From the NCBI RefSeq assembly GCF_002911665.1, contig NZ_MTBP01000002.1, positions 868,001 to 932,000 on the forward strand: a stretch of DNA of 64,000 bases. The letters run 5' to 3'. The position numbers and the translations under genes are program-made. Numbering within the stretch: the first letter of the stretch is position 1; every line of letters starts with the position of its first letter. The notes beneath the pieces were generated by a model. That model was given only the letters and a program-made list of their open reading frames with translations, did not search any database and was not told where the DNA came from. Positions 28,167 to 54,254 of the stretch are shown piece after piece. The DNA comes from Actinomadura rubteroloni. Its GTDB lineage: Bacteria > Actinomycetota > Actinomycetes > Streptosporangiales > Streptosporangiaceae.

Positions 28167-28715
28167 GCGGCCGGAACGGCCGGAACGGCCTGGGGCGGGC
28201 CGACGCGGACACGGGCCGACGCCGACCGACGGGGACGCGGGACCATGTGGGCGCGGCCTGACACCGGGCGGCCCTTACGCCACTCGGCGTCCTTTGCGCG
28301 GGAACGGCCTGAGCGCGGGGTCATCGTCTCGGGCGCGGCCAAGCTGGGCGCGGCCCGACGCCAGCCGGCGAGGACGCAAGACTGTGTGGGCGCGGCCTGA
28401 CACCGGCCGGCGGGGACGCAGGACCGTGGCGGCACGGCCCGACGCCGGGGGGCGTTCGCGCCGGAACAGCCTGAGCGCGGGGTCATCGTCGTGGGCACGG
28501 TTCGTCGCGGGCACGGACCGACGTCGGCCAGCGGGACCGTGGGGGCGCGGAGAGGGCCTGAGCGCGAGAACGGCTCCAGGACGGGCCGACACGGGCGGTC
28601 TGAGCACGGGAACGGCCTAGGCGCGGGACGGCGTGGGCGCGGGACGGCCTGGGCTTGGGCTGGAGTGGGACGCGGGGCGGCCTGGGGTGGGGTGGGTTCG
28701 GGTGATGGCGGCGGG

Positions 28716-29030
28716 TCAGTCGGTGGACGGGAGTTCGAAGTCGCTCTTGGCGATTTCTTCGACGTTGACGTCCTTGAAGGTGACTACTCGGACGTTCTTG
28801 ACGAAGCGTGCCGGGCGGTACATGTCCCATACCCAGGCGTCCTGCATCGCTACCTCGAAGAAGACCTCGCCGTTTTCGGTGTCCCGGACCTGGAGGTCGA
28901 CCGAGTTGGTGAGGTAGAAGCGGCGTTCCGTCTCGACGACGTAGCTGAACAAGCCCACCACGTCGCGGTACTCCCGGTAGAGCTGCAGCTCCATCTCGGT
29001 CTCGTACTTCTCGAGGTCCTCTGCAGACAC
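28716..29030 (-). CDS. DUF2469 protein
   Basis: Predicted 104-residue protein nearly identical in pattern to the conserved actinobacterial DUF2469 family (Rv2901c type): MSAEDLEKYETEMELQLYRE, VVETERRFYLTNSVDL, WVWDMYRPARFVKNVRVVTF. The function is unknown; it normally sits between rnhB and yraN. Here it stands alone between two repeat arrays, facing dprA, and rnhB is missing. The upstream DNA has a weak TTGCGA/ATAGCA promoter-like pair about 100 bases before the start. Confidence 0.93.
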   Translation of the reverse strand: MSAEDLEKYETEMELQLYREYRDVVGLFSYVVETERRFYLTNSVDLQVRDTENGEVFFEVAMQDAWVWDMYRPARFVKNVRVVTFKDVNVEEIAKSDFELPSTD

Positions 29031-29495
29031 TTATGCGCTCACTTCCGGTGAATCCCCCTGCCACCGGGCGACTCTTCACCAGCCCGCCATCCAGCATGAT
29101 CATCCGCTAGTGATCCTGCTATCGCACACTGTATCGCTCTCGCAATCTTCGCAGCAGCTCGCGAGGGGCCGGGGGTCTGTGGAGTCCGGCCCGACACAGC
29201 AGCGAAGAGTGTAGCCCGATGGCAGGTTCGTCGCCTGGCGAGTCAGCGTGTCCACAGCGTCCCCGCGGCAGCGGGGGGCGGCAGGTCAGGGTTCTGTTTC
29301 GACCTCCGCACCCGATCTTTGAGAGGGCGGCACGCGTGACCGGCCATGTGAGTTCGCGGCTCACCACGTCGAGCCGCGGAACGCCCGCCACGGAGAACCC
29401 GCATCCCGCCAGGTCAGGGGCCTATCGCAGGCGTCGCGGAAGCACCTGGAGGCACGGCGAGCGACACGATGTTCCGGGTTTCGGCGGGCGTCGCG

Positions 29496-29830
29496 GCGGG
29501 CGGATGGACGGCCGACGGCCGAACACACGGCGGTCTCGGACCCACGCGCATGACGCAGGCGGCGGGCGGATGGACGGCCGAGGAGACGGCGGTCTCGGAT
29601 CCGCGTGCACGGCGCGGGCAGACGGGCGTCGCGGCGGGCGGGCGGACGCCCGACGGCCGAGCACACGGCGGTCTCGGTTTCACGGGCAGAGCGCGGGCGG
29701 CGGGCGTGCGGCGGGCGGGCCGATCGGCGGCCGGACGGCCGGCCGGACGGGCGGGCGGGCGGGCGGCCGGCGGCCGAGGAGATGGCGATCTCGCATTCAC
29801 GGGCGGGGCGCGGGCGGACGGGTGTCGCGG
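29496..29830. repeat. Second degenerate repeat array, period about 66-77 bases
   Basis: Units start GCGGGCGGATGGACGGCCGA and end with a GGCGGTCTCGG word. Copies begin near 29496, 29562, 29634 and 29757, with a decayed stretch between the last two. It resembles the larger array in composition but has a different unit. Confidence 0.7.
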
Positions 29831-30352
29831 CCGTCGGGCGGGGGCGCTGGGGACGCTGGGGGGCGTGGCGCGGCCAGCTTGGTGGTCGGCGGGTGGGTGA
29901 TCGTCGTGGGCATCTCGCGCGAGCACGTCGGGCTGCGGTGAGCGACGCGGCGTTCTGGTGTCACGGACCCGCGGGCGACTGGACGTTGTGGCGGCGAACC
30001 GGGGTGTGGCCGGAGGGGCGAAGGCGCGGGGTTTTCGTTCGTGGGCCGGTCCTTGTGAGGGACGCGCGGGCTGGGACGGGGAGTTCTTTTTGGGTTTGCG
30101 GGGTGTTCGTAAGGGCTGTGCGCTTCGTTTGACAAAGCGGATTTGGTTTGTTGGTTCGTTTGCTTGAGTCGCTCGGGTTTGGTCCGCTTCCTTTGACTTC
30201 AGTACTTCATTGGGCGTTGGGGATTGTGCTGTAGCGCGTGTTTGGTGGGCGGCTTTCTCCGGGCGTACGGCGGGGATGCGTGGGGCGGCGGTGGGGTCCT
30301 GGGCGTTCGGGGGTTTTGGAGGCGGGGGCTCGTGGTTTTTCGGGGGCTTTAG

Positions 30353-30372
30353 TACAGGCAAAGCGCCCTGTA
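30353..30372 (+). promoter_or_regulatory. Dyad TACAGG-N8-CCTGTA upstream of PKS1
   Basis: A perfect 6-bp inverted repeat with 8-base spacer lies 59 bases before the PKS1 start codon, in the lower-GC leader. This is a typical size for a dimeric repressor or activator site; no regulator gene is in view to match it. Confidence 0.4.
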
Positions 30373-30431
30373 AGAGGACGGCCTTACGATCCCCGAAGGA
30401 GTATTTTTGCGCTGCGTTTGGGGAAATTCAC

Positions 30432-33400
30432 ATGCCTCATGAGGACAAGCTCCGCGAATACCTTCGGCGGGCTACCAACGACCTCTACCATGCGCGGGAG
30501 CAGGTGCGCGCGCTGGAGTCGGAGAAGTCCGAGCCCATCGCCATCGTGGGCATGGCCTGCCGGTATCCCGGCGGTGTCGCCTCGCCGGGGGAGCTTTGGG
30601 AGCTCGCCGCCGCCGGCCGGGACGCGGTGTCGGAATTTCCCGAGGACCGCGGGTGGAACGTCGACACCCTTTATGATCCCGATCCTGAAGTGCCTCATAC
30701 CAGTTATGCGCGGCACGGTGGGTTTCTGCACGAGGCCGGCGAGTTCGACGCCGAGTTCTTCGGGATCAATCCGCGTGAGGCTCTTTCCATGGACCCGCAG
30801 CAGCGTCTTCTGCTGGAGGCCTCCTGGGAGGCCGCGGAGAGCGCCGGCCTCGACCCTCGTGGGCTTCGTAATAGCAGTACCGGGGTGTTCGTGGGTGTGA
30901 TGTACCACGACTACGGAGCGCGGATCGTCCGGCCGCCCGCCGAGATGGAGGGGTATCTCGGGCAGGGCAGTGCCGGAAGTGTCGCTTCGGGACGGATCGC
31001 GCACGCTTTCGGGTTCCACGGGCCAGCGGTGACGGTCGACACGGCCTGTTCGTCGTCGCTCGTCGCCCTGCACCTGGCCGCGCGGGCGCTGCGGGCCGGT
31101 GAGTGCGAGATGGCGCTGGCGGGCGGTGTCACCGTGATGGCGACGCCTTCGGTGTTCCTGGAGTTCAGCAGGCAGCGCGGGCTGGCGGCGGACGGTCGCT
31201 GCAAGTCCTTCGCCGCCGCCGCCGACGGGACGGGCTGGGGCGAGGGCGTCGGGCTCGTCCTGCTCGAACGTTTGTCGGACGCCGAGCGGCTCGGCCACCG
31301 GGTCCTCGCGATCGTCCGCGGGTCGGCGATCAACCAGGACGGGACGACCAGCCAGCTCTCGGCGCCCAACGGGCCGTCCCAGCAGCGCGTCATCGAGCAG
31401 GCCCTCGCTAGCGCGGGGCTCACCGCCGACGAGGTTGACGCTGTCGAGGCGCATGGCACTGGCACCAAGCTCGGCGACCCGATCGAGGCGCAGGCCCTTC
31501 TCGGCACCTACGGACGCCACCACACGTCCGACCGTCCGGCCTACCTGGGGTCCATCAAATCCAACATCGGGCATACCCAAGCGGCGGCCGGGGTCGCGGG
31601 CATCATCAAGATGGTCGAGGCGATGCGCCACGGCGTCCTCCCCAAGACCTTGCACGTGGACGCTCCGTCCCCGCACGTCGACTGGAGCGCGGGGCACGTC
31701 GCCCTGCTCGTGGAGCCGACGCCGTGGCCGGAGACCGGACGTCCGCGCCGGGCCGCCGTGTCGTCCTTCGGGATCAGCGGGACCAACGCCCACGTCATCC
31801 TGGAAGCGCCACCCAAAGCCGAGCCGGACGCGGACGGCGGCGTCGGCGGTCCGGTCGCGCTGCCGCTGTCGGCGCGGACCCCCGAGGCGCTGCGGGCCGT
31901 CGGCGCACGCCTCGGCGCCCATCTCGCCGCGCACCCGGACGCGACGCCCGCCGCACTCGCCGCGCCCCTGGCCGCGCGGACGCTGTTCGACCGGCGCGCC
32001 GTCGTCGTCGCCGACGGGGACGACCGGGAAGCACTCGGACGCGCCCTCGCCGCTCTCGCGGCCGGTGACCCCGACCCTGCGCTGGTCACCGGCGAGGTCC
32101 GGGACGGCGGGCTCGTCTACCTGCTCAGCGGGCAGGGCAGCCAGATGCCCGGCATGGGACGCGGCCTCTACGACACCTCACCCGTTTTCGCTGAAGCCTT
32201 CGACACCGTCTGCGCCGCCTTCGACCCGCACCTGGACGCGTCCCTCAAGGACGTAATCCTGTCCGGCAACGACCTGATCAACGACACCGCCTACGCCCAA
32301 CCAGCCCTGTTCACCGTGCAGGTCGCCCTCCACCACCTCCTGCGGCACCACGGCATCACACCCGACGTCCTCATCGGGCACTCCCTCGGCGAACTCACCG
32401 CCGCCCACCTCGCCGGGCTCTGGACCCTCACCGACGCCACAACCCTCATCGCCACACGCGGACGCCTGATGAGCGCGCTCCCACCCGGCGGCGGAATGCT
32501 CACCGTCCACGCGCCCGAAGCCGACCTGCCGCCGCTCCCCGACGACGTCACCGTCGCCGCCGTCAACTCCCCCACCGCGACCGTCCTGTCCGGTGACCTC
32601 GACGCCCTCGAAGAGTTCGCCACGGTCCTGGACGAGCACGGAATCAAACACCAGCGACTCGTCGTGAGCCACGCCTTCCACTCGTCCCTCATGGAGCCCA
32701 TGCTCGACGAGTTCCAGAAGGTCGCCGAAAGCCTCACCTACCACCCGACCACCATCCCGATCATCTCCAACCTCACCGGACGCACAGCGACCGACGAACA
32801 ACTCAGCAACCCCGCCTACTGGACCGACCAGATCAGGAACGCGGTCCGCTTCCACGACGGCCTCACCCACCTCCACACCACCCACAACCCCGCCCTCTAC
32901 CTCGAACTCGGCCCCCGCCCGACGCTCACCACGCTCACCCACCAGATCCTCGACGACGCGACCGTCCGGCCCGTCCTCGACCACCGGCGTCCCGACGGCA
33001 TCGCGTTCCTCGCCGCCGTGGCCCAGGTGCACGCCGGCACCCGCAAGCGCGTCGAATGGACGAACCCGAAGTCCAGCCTCGGGGACCCGCCGCCGACCTA
33101 CCCGTTCCAGCGCACCCGCTACTGGCTCGACGCCCCGCCCGGCGGCGCGGGCGACGCCACGGAACTGGGACTGAGCCCGGCCGACCACGCGCTGCTGACG
33201 ACCGAGGCCCTGCTGCCCGACGGACGCTGGCAGGCCACGGCACGCCTCACCCGGGAAACGCAGCCGTGGCTCGCCGACCACGCCGTCCACGGCACGCCGC
33301 TGCTCCCCGGCACCGCCTTCCTCGACCTCGCCCTCCACGCCGGGCACGCCACCGGCTGCCCCGCCGTCGAGGAGCTGACGCTCCAGGCCCCGCTGACGCT

Positions 33401-36400
33401 CACCGCCGCGCGGACGGTCCATGTGGCCGTGGACGCGCCGGGAGAGGACGGACGCCGCGCCTTCTCCGTCCATTCCCGCCCGGACAGCGACGCATCCACG
33501 TGGATCACGCACGCGACCGGCGTCCTGGCTCCCGAAACGGCCACCACGAAGCCGCCCGCGCCCGAGAATGGCGTGTCCGTCGACATCACGGGCCTCTACG
33601 AGCGCCTCGCCGACCAGGGCTACACCTACGGACCCGCGTTCCAGAACCTCCGCGAACTCCACCGCGACGACACGACCCTGCACGCGCACGTCCAGCTCCC
33701 GCCCGGCACCTCCACCACCGACTACGGACTCCACCCCGCGCTCCTGGACGCCGCCCTCCACGCACTGGCGACCGACCAGGACGGCAGCGGGATCAGCCTG
33801 CCGTTCTCCTGGACCGGCGTCCGGCTCCACGCGACCGGGGCCGACACCCTCCGCGTCACGCTCGTCCCGCTGCGGCCCGACACGGTCAGCCTGCACGCCG
33901 CGGACCCGGCCGGGCAGCCGGTCCTGACCGTCGAGGAACTCACGCTGCGTCCGCTGACCGGCGACCTCACCGACGATGCGCCGGCCGCGCCGGACCTCTT
34001 CCACCTGGCGTGGCATCCGGTGCCGGACGCCGAGCCGGAACCCGTCGAGGACGCGGTCTTCCTCGGAACGCCTCCCGAGGGCGCCGAGGCGACGTCCCAC
34101 GCCGGGTTCGCCGAGTTCGCCGCCGCCCTCGACGGCACCGCCCCCGCCGAGGTGGTCGCGCTCCCATCGCTGTTCGCCGCCACCTGCGCGCACGGCGACG
34201 GCTGCGGCTGCCCCGAGCGCGTGACGGCGACGGCCGCCGCGGCGCTGCGGCTGCTCCAGGACTGGGCGGCCGACGAGCGGCTCTCCGACAGCACGCTCAC
34301 GCTGGTCACGCAGCGCGCCCAGGTTCTTCCCGGCGACGGTGACGAGTCGTCGCTCGCCCAGGCCGCGGTCTGGGGCATGGCCCGCAGCGCGCAGAACGAG
34401 CACCCGGGACGGTTCCGCCTGCTGGACGTCGACAGGCTGGAACTCGACGCGCTCCCGCGCGCCCTGGCCACGGCCCGGTCGCTCGACGAGCCGCAGCTCG
34501 CAACCCGCGACGGCTCGCTGTTCCAGGCGCGGCTGGCGAACAGCCGCGAGGAGTTCCTGATCCCGCCCGGCGACTCCGGCTGGCAGTTGGTGACCACGGG
34601 CCGCACCGGATCGCTGGACGACATCGCCCTGGCCCCGACCGACCCGCCCGAGGAGCCGCTCGGGCCGGACGACGTCCGGATCCGCACCCACGCGGGCGGC
34701 CTGAACTTCCGCGACGTCCTGGTGTCGCTGGGGATGGTGAACGCCAAGGCGCCGATCGGCGGCGAGGAGGCCGGAACGGTCATCGAGGTCGGGGCGAACG
34801 TGACGGCCCTCGAACCGGGCGACCGGGTGACCGGGATGTTCTCGCGCGGCGGGATCGGGCCGGTCGCGACGACCGACCACCGCCTGGTCATGAAGATCCC
34901 CGACGACTGGACGTTCCCGCAGGCCGCCACCATCCCCGTCGCGTTCCTCACCGCCTACTACGGACTCGTGACACTCGGCGGCCTCAAGAAGGGCCAGAAA
35001 GTCCTCATCCACACCGCGACAGGCGGTGTCGGGCAGGCCGCGCTCCAGATCGCACGACTCCACGGCGCCGAGATCTACGCCACCGCCAGCCCCCGCAAAT
35101 GGCCCGTCCTGCGCGAATTCGGCCTTGACGACGACCACATCGCCAACAGCCGCGCCACCGACTACGAACAGCAGTTCCGTCAGACCGCGCCCGACGGCAT
35201 CGACATCGTCCTCAACAGCCTCGCCAACGAACACATCGACGTCTCACTCCGCCTCCTCAACCCCCACGGCCACTTCGTGGAAATGGGCAAGACCGACATC
35301 CGCACCCCCCAGCAACTCGCCCACCACCCCCACATCCACTACCAGCCCTTCGACATCATCGACGCCGACACCGCCCGCGTGCAGGAACTCTTCACGCTCC
35401 TCCGCACCCACTTCGACCGGCGCACCCTCACCCCGCTGCCCTGCACGAGCCACCCCGTCACGCGGACGCGGCAGGCCATCCGGACGCTCTCGCAGGCCCA
35501 GCACATCGGCAAGGTCACGCTCAGCCTCCCGCAGCCCGCGAGGCCCGGAACCGTGCTGATCACCGGCGGCACCGGCACGCTCGGCTCCCTCGTCGCGGAG
35601 CACCTGGCGACCCGGCACCCCGCCCGCCATCTGCTCCTGGTCAGCAGGAAGGGTCCGCAGGCCCCGGGGGCGCAAGAGCTGAAGACCAGGCTGGAAGGCC
35701 TCGGCGCGCAGGTCACCATCGCCGCGTGCGACACCGCCGACCCCGACGCCCTCGCCGGCCTCCTCGCCACGATCCCCGACGAGCGTCCGCTGCGGGTCGT
35801 CATCCACGCCGCGGGAGTCCTGCGGGACGCGCCGCTCGAAGGCCAGACGCCCGAGCACCTCGCGACGGTGTTCCGTCCCAAGGTGGACGCGGCCTGGAAC
35901 CTGCACCGGCAGACCGAGGACCTGGACGCCTTCGTCCTCTTCTCCTCCGCAGCAGGGACACTCGGCAACCCGGGACAGGCCAACTACGCCGCCGCCAACG
36001 CCTACCTCGACGCGCTCGCCCACCTCCGCCACACCCAGAACCGACCGGCGACGTCCATCGCCTGGGGGCTCTGGGAGCAGGCCAGCGGGATGACCGCCGG
36101 CCTCACCGAGACCGACCTCGCCCGGCTCCGCCGCAGTGGCGTCACGCCGCTCAGCGACGCGCACGGCCTCGAACTCCTCGACACCGCGCTCCGCCTCAAC
36201 GAACCCCACACCGTCGCCACGCCCATCACGGCGACCACGACCGCGCACCACCCGTCTCCCCTCCTGCGCGGCCTCGCCCCGGCGGCCCTCCGGACCGCCG
36301 TCTCCGCCGCGTCCGGCGGAGGCGCCGCGGCGGCCGACGACCTCACCGCGAAGCTGTCCGGGCTCACCGCGGACCGGCAGCGCGGGCACGTCCTCGGCCT

Positions 36401-36854
36401 GGTCCAGTCGCACGCCGCAGCGGTCCTCGGCCATCCCGCGCCGCACACGATCGCCCCGGACAAACCGTTCAAGGACCTGGGCTTCGACTCCCTCACCGCC
36501 GTCGAACTGCGCAACCGCCTCAACAACGCCACACAGCTCCGCCTCCCGCCCACCCTGATCTTCGACCACCCCACCCCCACCGCGCTCGCCGCACAACTCC
36601 TCACCCAACTCGCGCCGCCCACGGCGGGCTCGGTGCCCGGGATTCTCGCCGAGCTGGACGGCCTGGACGCGGCGCTGGCGGAGGTGCCCGCCGACGACGC
36701 GGACCGGTCCGCCGTCACGGCGCGGCTCGAAGCCCTGCTGTGGAAGTGGACCGGCGCCGACGACGCGCCGGACGACGACGCGGGCGGCGATCTCGCCTCC
36801 GCCACCGACGACGAGATCTTCGACGTCATCGAGAACGAGCTCGGCCTCTCCTGA
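30432..36854 (+). CDS. Type I modular polyketide synthase, one fully reducing module (PKS1)
   Basis: Predicted 2140 residues: docking helix-KS-AT-DH-ER-KR-ACP-docking tail. The start [20 protein letters not shown] is the classic N-terminal docking coiled coil, so the chain comes from another protein. KS Cys206 in VDTACSSS is intact. AT has GHSLGE with Ser651 and HAFH at 747-750, indicating malonyl-CoA. DH has His950 in [10 protein letters not shown] and Asp1106. ER starts near 1410, with LNFRDV at 1424 and the NADPH motif HTATGGVG at 1527. KR has GTGTLG near 1706 and Tyr1852; LRD at the LDD position suggests B-type. ACP Ser2020 is in GFDSL. The acidic tail [17 protein letters not shown] should dock to PKS2. 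It adds a saturated C2 unit. Confidence 0.95.
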   Translation: MPHEDKLREYLRRATNDLYHAREQVRALESEKSEPIAIVGMACRYPGGVASPGELWELAAAGRDAVSEFPEDRGWNVDTLYDPDPEVPHTSYARHGGFLHEAGEFDAEFFGINPREALSMDPQQRLLLEASWEAAESAGLDPRGLRNSSTGVFVGVMYHDYGARIVRPPAEMEGYLGQGSAGSVASGRIAHAFGFHGPAVTVDTACSSSLVALHLAARALRAGECEMALAGGVTVMATPSVFLEFSRQRGLAADGRCKSFAAAADGTGWGEGVGLVLLERLSDAERLGHRVLAIVRGSAINQDGTTSQLSAPNGPSQQRVIEQALASAGLTADEVDAVEAHGTGTKLGDPIEAQALLGTYGRHHTSDRPAYLGSIKSNIGHTQAAAGVAGIIKMVEAMRHGVLPKTLHVDAPSPHVDWSAGHVALLVEPTPWPETGRPRRAAVSSFGISGTNAHVILEAPPKAEPDADGGVGGPVALPLSARTPEALRAVGARLGAHLAAHPDATPAALAAPLAARTLFDRRAVVVADGDDREALGRALAALAAGDPDPALVTGEVRDGGLVYLLSGQGSQMPGMGRGLYDTSPVFAEAFDTVCAAFDPHLDASLKDVILSGNDLINDTAYAQPALFTVQVALHHLLRHHGITPDVLIGHSLGELTAAHLAGLWTLTDATTLIATRGRLMSALPPGGGMLTVHAPEADLPPLPDDVTVAAVNSPTATVLSGDLDALEEFATVLDEHGIKHQRLVVSHAFHSSLMEPMLDEFQKVAESLTYHPTTIPIISNLTGRTATDEQLSNPAYWTDQIRNAVRFHDGLTHLHTTHNPALYLELGPRPTLTTLTHQILDDATVRPVLDHRRPDGIAFLAAVAQVHAGTRKRVEWTNPKSSLGDPPPTYPFQRTRYWLDAPPGGAGDATELGLSPADHALLTTEALLPDGRWQATARLTRETQPWLADHAVHGTPLLPGTAFLDLALHAGHATGCPAVEELTLQAPLTLTAARTVHVAVDAPGEDGRRAFSVHSRPDSDASTWITHATGVLAPETATTKPPAPENGVSVDITGLYERLADQGYTYGPAFQNLRELHRDDTTLHAHVQLPPGTSTTDYGLHPALLDAALHALATDQDGSGISLPFSWTGVRLHATGADTLRVTLVPLRPDTVSLHAADPAGQPVLTVEELTLRPLTGDLTDDAPAAPDLFHLAWHPVPDAEPEPVEDAVFLGTPPEGAEATSHAGFAEFAAALDGTAPAEVVALPSLFAATCAHGDGCGCPERVTATAAAALRLLQDWAADERLSDSTLTLVTQRAQVLPGDGDESSLAQAAVWGMARSAQNEHPGRFRLLDVDRLELDALPRALATARSLDEPQLATRDGSLFQARLANSREEFLIPPGDSGWQLVTTGRTGSLDDIALAPTDPPEEPLGPDDVRIRTHAGGLNFRDVLVSLGMVNAKAPIGGEEAGTVIEVGANVTALEPGDRVTGMFSRGGIGPVATTDHRLVMKIPDDWTFPQAATIPVAFLTAYYGLVTLGGLKKGQKVLIHTATGGVGQAALQIARLHGAEIYATASPRKWPVLREFGLDDDHIANSRATDYEQQFRQTAPDGIDIVLNSLANEHIDVSLRLLNPHGHFVEMGKTDIRTPQQLAHHPHIHYQPFDIIDADTARVQELFTLLRTHFDRRTLTPLPCTSHPVTRTRQAIRTLSQAQHIGKVTLSLPQPARPGTVLITGGTGTLGSLVAEHLATRHPARHLLLVSRKGPQAPGAQELKTRLEGLGAQVTIAACDTADPDALAGLLATIPDERPLRVVIHAAGVLRDAPLEGQTPEHLATVFRPKVDAAWNLHRQTEDLDAFVLFSSAAGTLGNPGQANYAAANAYLDALAHLRHTQNRPATSIAWGLWEQASGMTAGLTETDLARLRRSGVTPLSDAHGLELLDTALRLNEPHTVATPITATTTAHHPSPLLRGLAPAALRTAVSAASGGGAAAADDLTAKLSGLTADRQRGHVLGLVQSHAAAVLGHPAPHTIAPDKPFKDLGFDSLTAVELRNRLNNATQLRLPPTLIFDHPTPTALAAQLLTQLAPPTAGSVPGILAELDGLDAALAEVPADDADRSAVTARLEALLWKWTGADDAPDDDAGGDLASATDDEIFDVIENELGLS

Positions 36855-36878
36855 CCCGCCTTCACGTGAGGAATCCCC

Positions 36879-52634
<15,756 letters not shown>

Positions 52635-52635
52635 C

Positions 52636-52658
52636 CCTCTGCCTCTGCCTCTGCCTCT
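52636..52658. repeat. (GCCTCT)n micro-repeat between PKS2 and the monooxygenase gene
   Basis: Three full GCCTCT units after a partial CCTCT, directly after the PKS2 stop and 7 bases before the AGGAG ribosome site of the next gene. Length change here would alter the spacing of the two genes but not their frames. Confidence 0.8.
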
Positions 52659-52675
52659 ACGGACCAGGAGAAACC

Positions 52676-54157
52676 ATGAACGACCATGTCGTGATCGTCG
52701 GAGCGGGGCCGGGCGGTCTCATGCTCGCCTGCGAGCTGGGGCTGGCGGGCGTCCGGACCACGGTGCTCGAAAAGCGCACCGGACGCTCCCACGAGTCGGG
52801 CGGGGCGCTGCTGCACGCGCGCTGCGTCGAAACCCTCAAGCAGCGCGGCATCGCCGACCGGTTCGGCGACGCCGACACTCCGCGCTGGAACCGCACCCAC
52901 TTCGGGCTGATGTACATCGACCTGGACAACGGACTCGCCGAGACCGAGTACGACATGCTCGTCCCGCAGGTCCGCACCGAGGAGCTGCTGGAGGAGCGCG
53001 CCCGGGAACTCGGCGTGGAGGTCCTGCTCGGGCAGGAGGTCACCGGGGTCGAGCAGGACGCGGACGGCGTCACGGTCGGCGTCCGGTCCGCGGACGGCGA
53101 GCGGACGCTGCGCTGCGCGTACCTGGTCGGCGCCGACGGCGTCCGGAGCACCGTCGCCCGGCTGTGCGGGTTCGAGTACGAGCAGTTCGCGCCGTCCTAC
53201 TACGGCGTGACGGCCGACGTCGGCGACTTCGCGGGCAACCACGACCGGTTCGTCAAGGGCCTGTACCCGAACGGGCAGCTCGGCATCCTGCCGCTCCAGG
53301 CGGGCCGGATCCGGATCATGACGGTGGAGTTCGTCGGCGAGCCTGCGGGCCCCGAGGTCCCGGTGACGCGCGACGAAGTGCTCGCCAGCGTCCGCCGCAT
53401 CGCCGGGGACGCGCCCGACATCGAGGAACCGAGCTGGATGGCGCGCAACGGGCACCCGACGCGCGTCGCGCGCTCCTACCGGGACGGCCGCGTGCTGCTC
53501 GTCGGCGACTCCGCCCACTCGCACCCGCCGTCCTCGGGCAACGGCATGGTCACCACGATCCACGACGCCGCGAACCTCGGCTGGAAGCTCGCCGCCGAGG
53601 TCCAGGGGCGGGCGCCGGAAGGGTTGCTGGACAGCTACCACGCCGAACGCCGTCCGATCGGGCGCCGTGCCTGCGTGCGCGCCCAGGCGCAGGTGGCGGC
53701 CATGCACCCGCTGGAGCACGTCGAGCCGCTGCGGGAGGTCCTGGCGGGGCTCATCACGATTCCGGAGGTGCGCAAGTACCTCGTCCAGTACGTCACCGAG
53801 GTCGGCTACGCCTTCGACTACCCGGGCCTGCCCGCGGACGTGGAGCGGCACGAACTCATCGGCACGCGGTTCCAGGACGTCCCCGTCACGCGTCCCGACG
53901 GCACCGCCCTGACGACCTACGAACTCCTCACCACCGGCCGGGGGCTCGTGCTGAACCTGACCGGCAAGCCCGGCGCCCTGCCGGACGTCACCGGCGACGT
54001 GGACGTCGTGACCGTCGAGCCGACGCCGGAGCTGGACGCCCGGGCGGTGCTCGTCCGGCCCGACGGGTTCGTCGCCTGGGCGGACCGCGACACCGCCGGC
54101 GACGCCGGCCTGGACCTCGCCCTGCGGACCTGGTTCGGCGCGACGACCTCGGCTTAA
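52676..54157 (+). CDS. FAD-dependent monooxygenase (aromatic-hydroxylase type)
   Basis: Predicted 493-residue flavoprotein of the PHBH/RdmE-like group. The dinucleotide motif is VIVGAGPGGLMLACELGLAG near residues 5-24, YLVGADGVRSTVAR is the DG motif, and RVLLVGDSAHSHPPSSGNGM with DAANLGWKLA is the FAD ribityl/pyrophosphate motif. The C-terminal thioredoxin-like end (LTGKPGALPD) is short. It lies 41 bases after PKS2 with AGGAG before the ATG, so it is probably co-transcribed. In polyketide pathways such enzymes hydroxylate, epoxidise or do Baeyer-Villiger oxidation; which reaction occurs here cannot be read from sequence. Confidence 0.88.
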   Translation: MNDHVVIVGAGPGGLMLACELGLAGVRTTVLEKRTGRSHESGGALLHARCVETLKQRGIADRFGDADTPRWNRTHFGLMYIDLDNGLAETEYDMLVPQVRTEELLEERARELGVEVLLGQEVTGVEQDADGVTVGVRSADGERTLRCAYLVGADGVRSTVARLCGFEYEQFAPSYYGVTADVGDFAGNHDRFVKGLYPNGQLGILPLQAGRIRIMTVEFVGEPAGPEVPVTRDEVLASVRRIAGDAPDIEEPSWMARNGHPTRVARSYRDGRVLLVGDSAHSHPPSSGNGMVTTIHDAANLGWKLAAEVQGRAPEGLLDSYHAERRPIGRRACVRAQAQVAAMHPLEHVEPLREVLAGLITIPEVRKYLVQYVTEVGYAFDYPGLPADVERHELIGTRFQDVPVTRPDGTALTTYELLTTGRGLVLNLTGKPGALPDVTGDVDVVTVEPTPELDARAVLVRPDGFVAWADRDTAGDAGLDLALRTWFGATTSA

Positions 54158-54196
54158 GCGGCCATTGAGCGGAAATTTACGGATCCCCGAGAAGAT

Positions 54197-54227
54197 GGCC
54201 GTGGCAATTTCGTGAATTGCCACGGCC
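54197..54227 (+). terminator. Perfect 13-bp hairpin between monooxygenase and methyltransferase genes
   Basis: Arms GGCCGTGGCAATT and AATTGCCACGGCC flank a 5-base loop. It begins 39 bases after the monooxygenase stop and ends 27 bases before the methyltransferase start; no U-tract follows. It may terminate or attenuate the PKS1-PKS2-monooxygenase transcript. Confidence 0.75.
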
Positions 54228-54254
54228 GCCCGTCCCGCGAAAAAGAGGTATTCC

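Larger units (their letters stand above)
26472..28715. repeat. Degenerate GC-rich repeat array, about 2.2 kb, no intact gene
   Basis: From about 26820 to 28640 one theme recurs imperfectly. Core words are ACGGGAACGGCCTGGGGCGG, GGGACCGTGTGGGCGCGG and CGACGCCGGGCGGCCTGAGC. Copies of the GGGACCGTG-like core begin near 26855, 27161, 27298, 27498, 27631, 27764, 27919, 28129, 28239, 28375, 28419 and 28535, often about 135 bases apart. Open frames exist but are short, rich in Arg/Pro/Gly and not conserved between copies, so I call the region non-coding. The first 300 bases after dprA are not repetitive and hold nothing recognisable. Confidence 0.8.
29031..30431. other. Long spacer between DUF2469 and the polyketide genes
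   Basis: No gene is supported. The left third is ordinary GC-rich sequence holding the DUF2469 promoter region, the middle has a second degenerate repeat array, and the right third (from about 30060) is T-rich on the plus strand and lower in GC, as expected of a promoter/leader. The frame of PKS1 is open back to 30210, but that stretch does not look like protein. Confidence 0.6.

Noticed and set aside
26788..28620. Possible repetitive Pro/Arg-rich or Gly/Arg-rich proteins in the array after dprA
   Set aside because: Frames shift and stop between repeat copies, peptides are not conserved in frame, and no ribosome sites are convincing.
29119..29391. Minus-strand frame of 90 codons upstream of DUF2469, and a possible tRNA there
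   Set aside because: The peptide has no recognisable domain and I could not fold a cloverleaf with a proper T-loop from this stretch.
30210..30431. N-terminal extension of PKS1 by 74 codons
   Set aside because: The extension is Gly/Trp/Phe-rich without homology, while ATG 30432 begins the standard docking helix.
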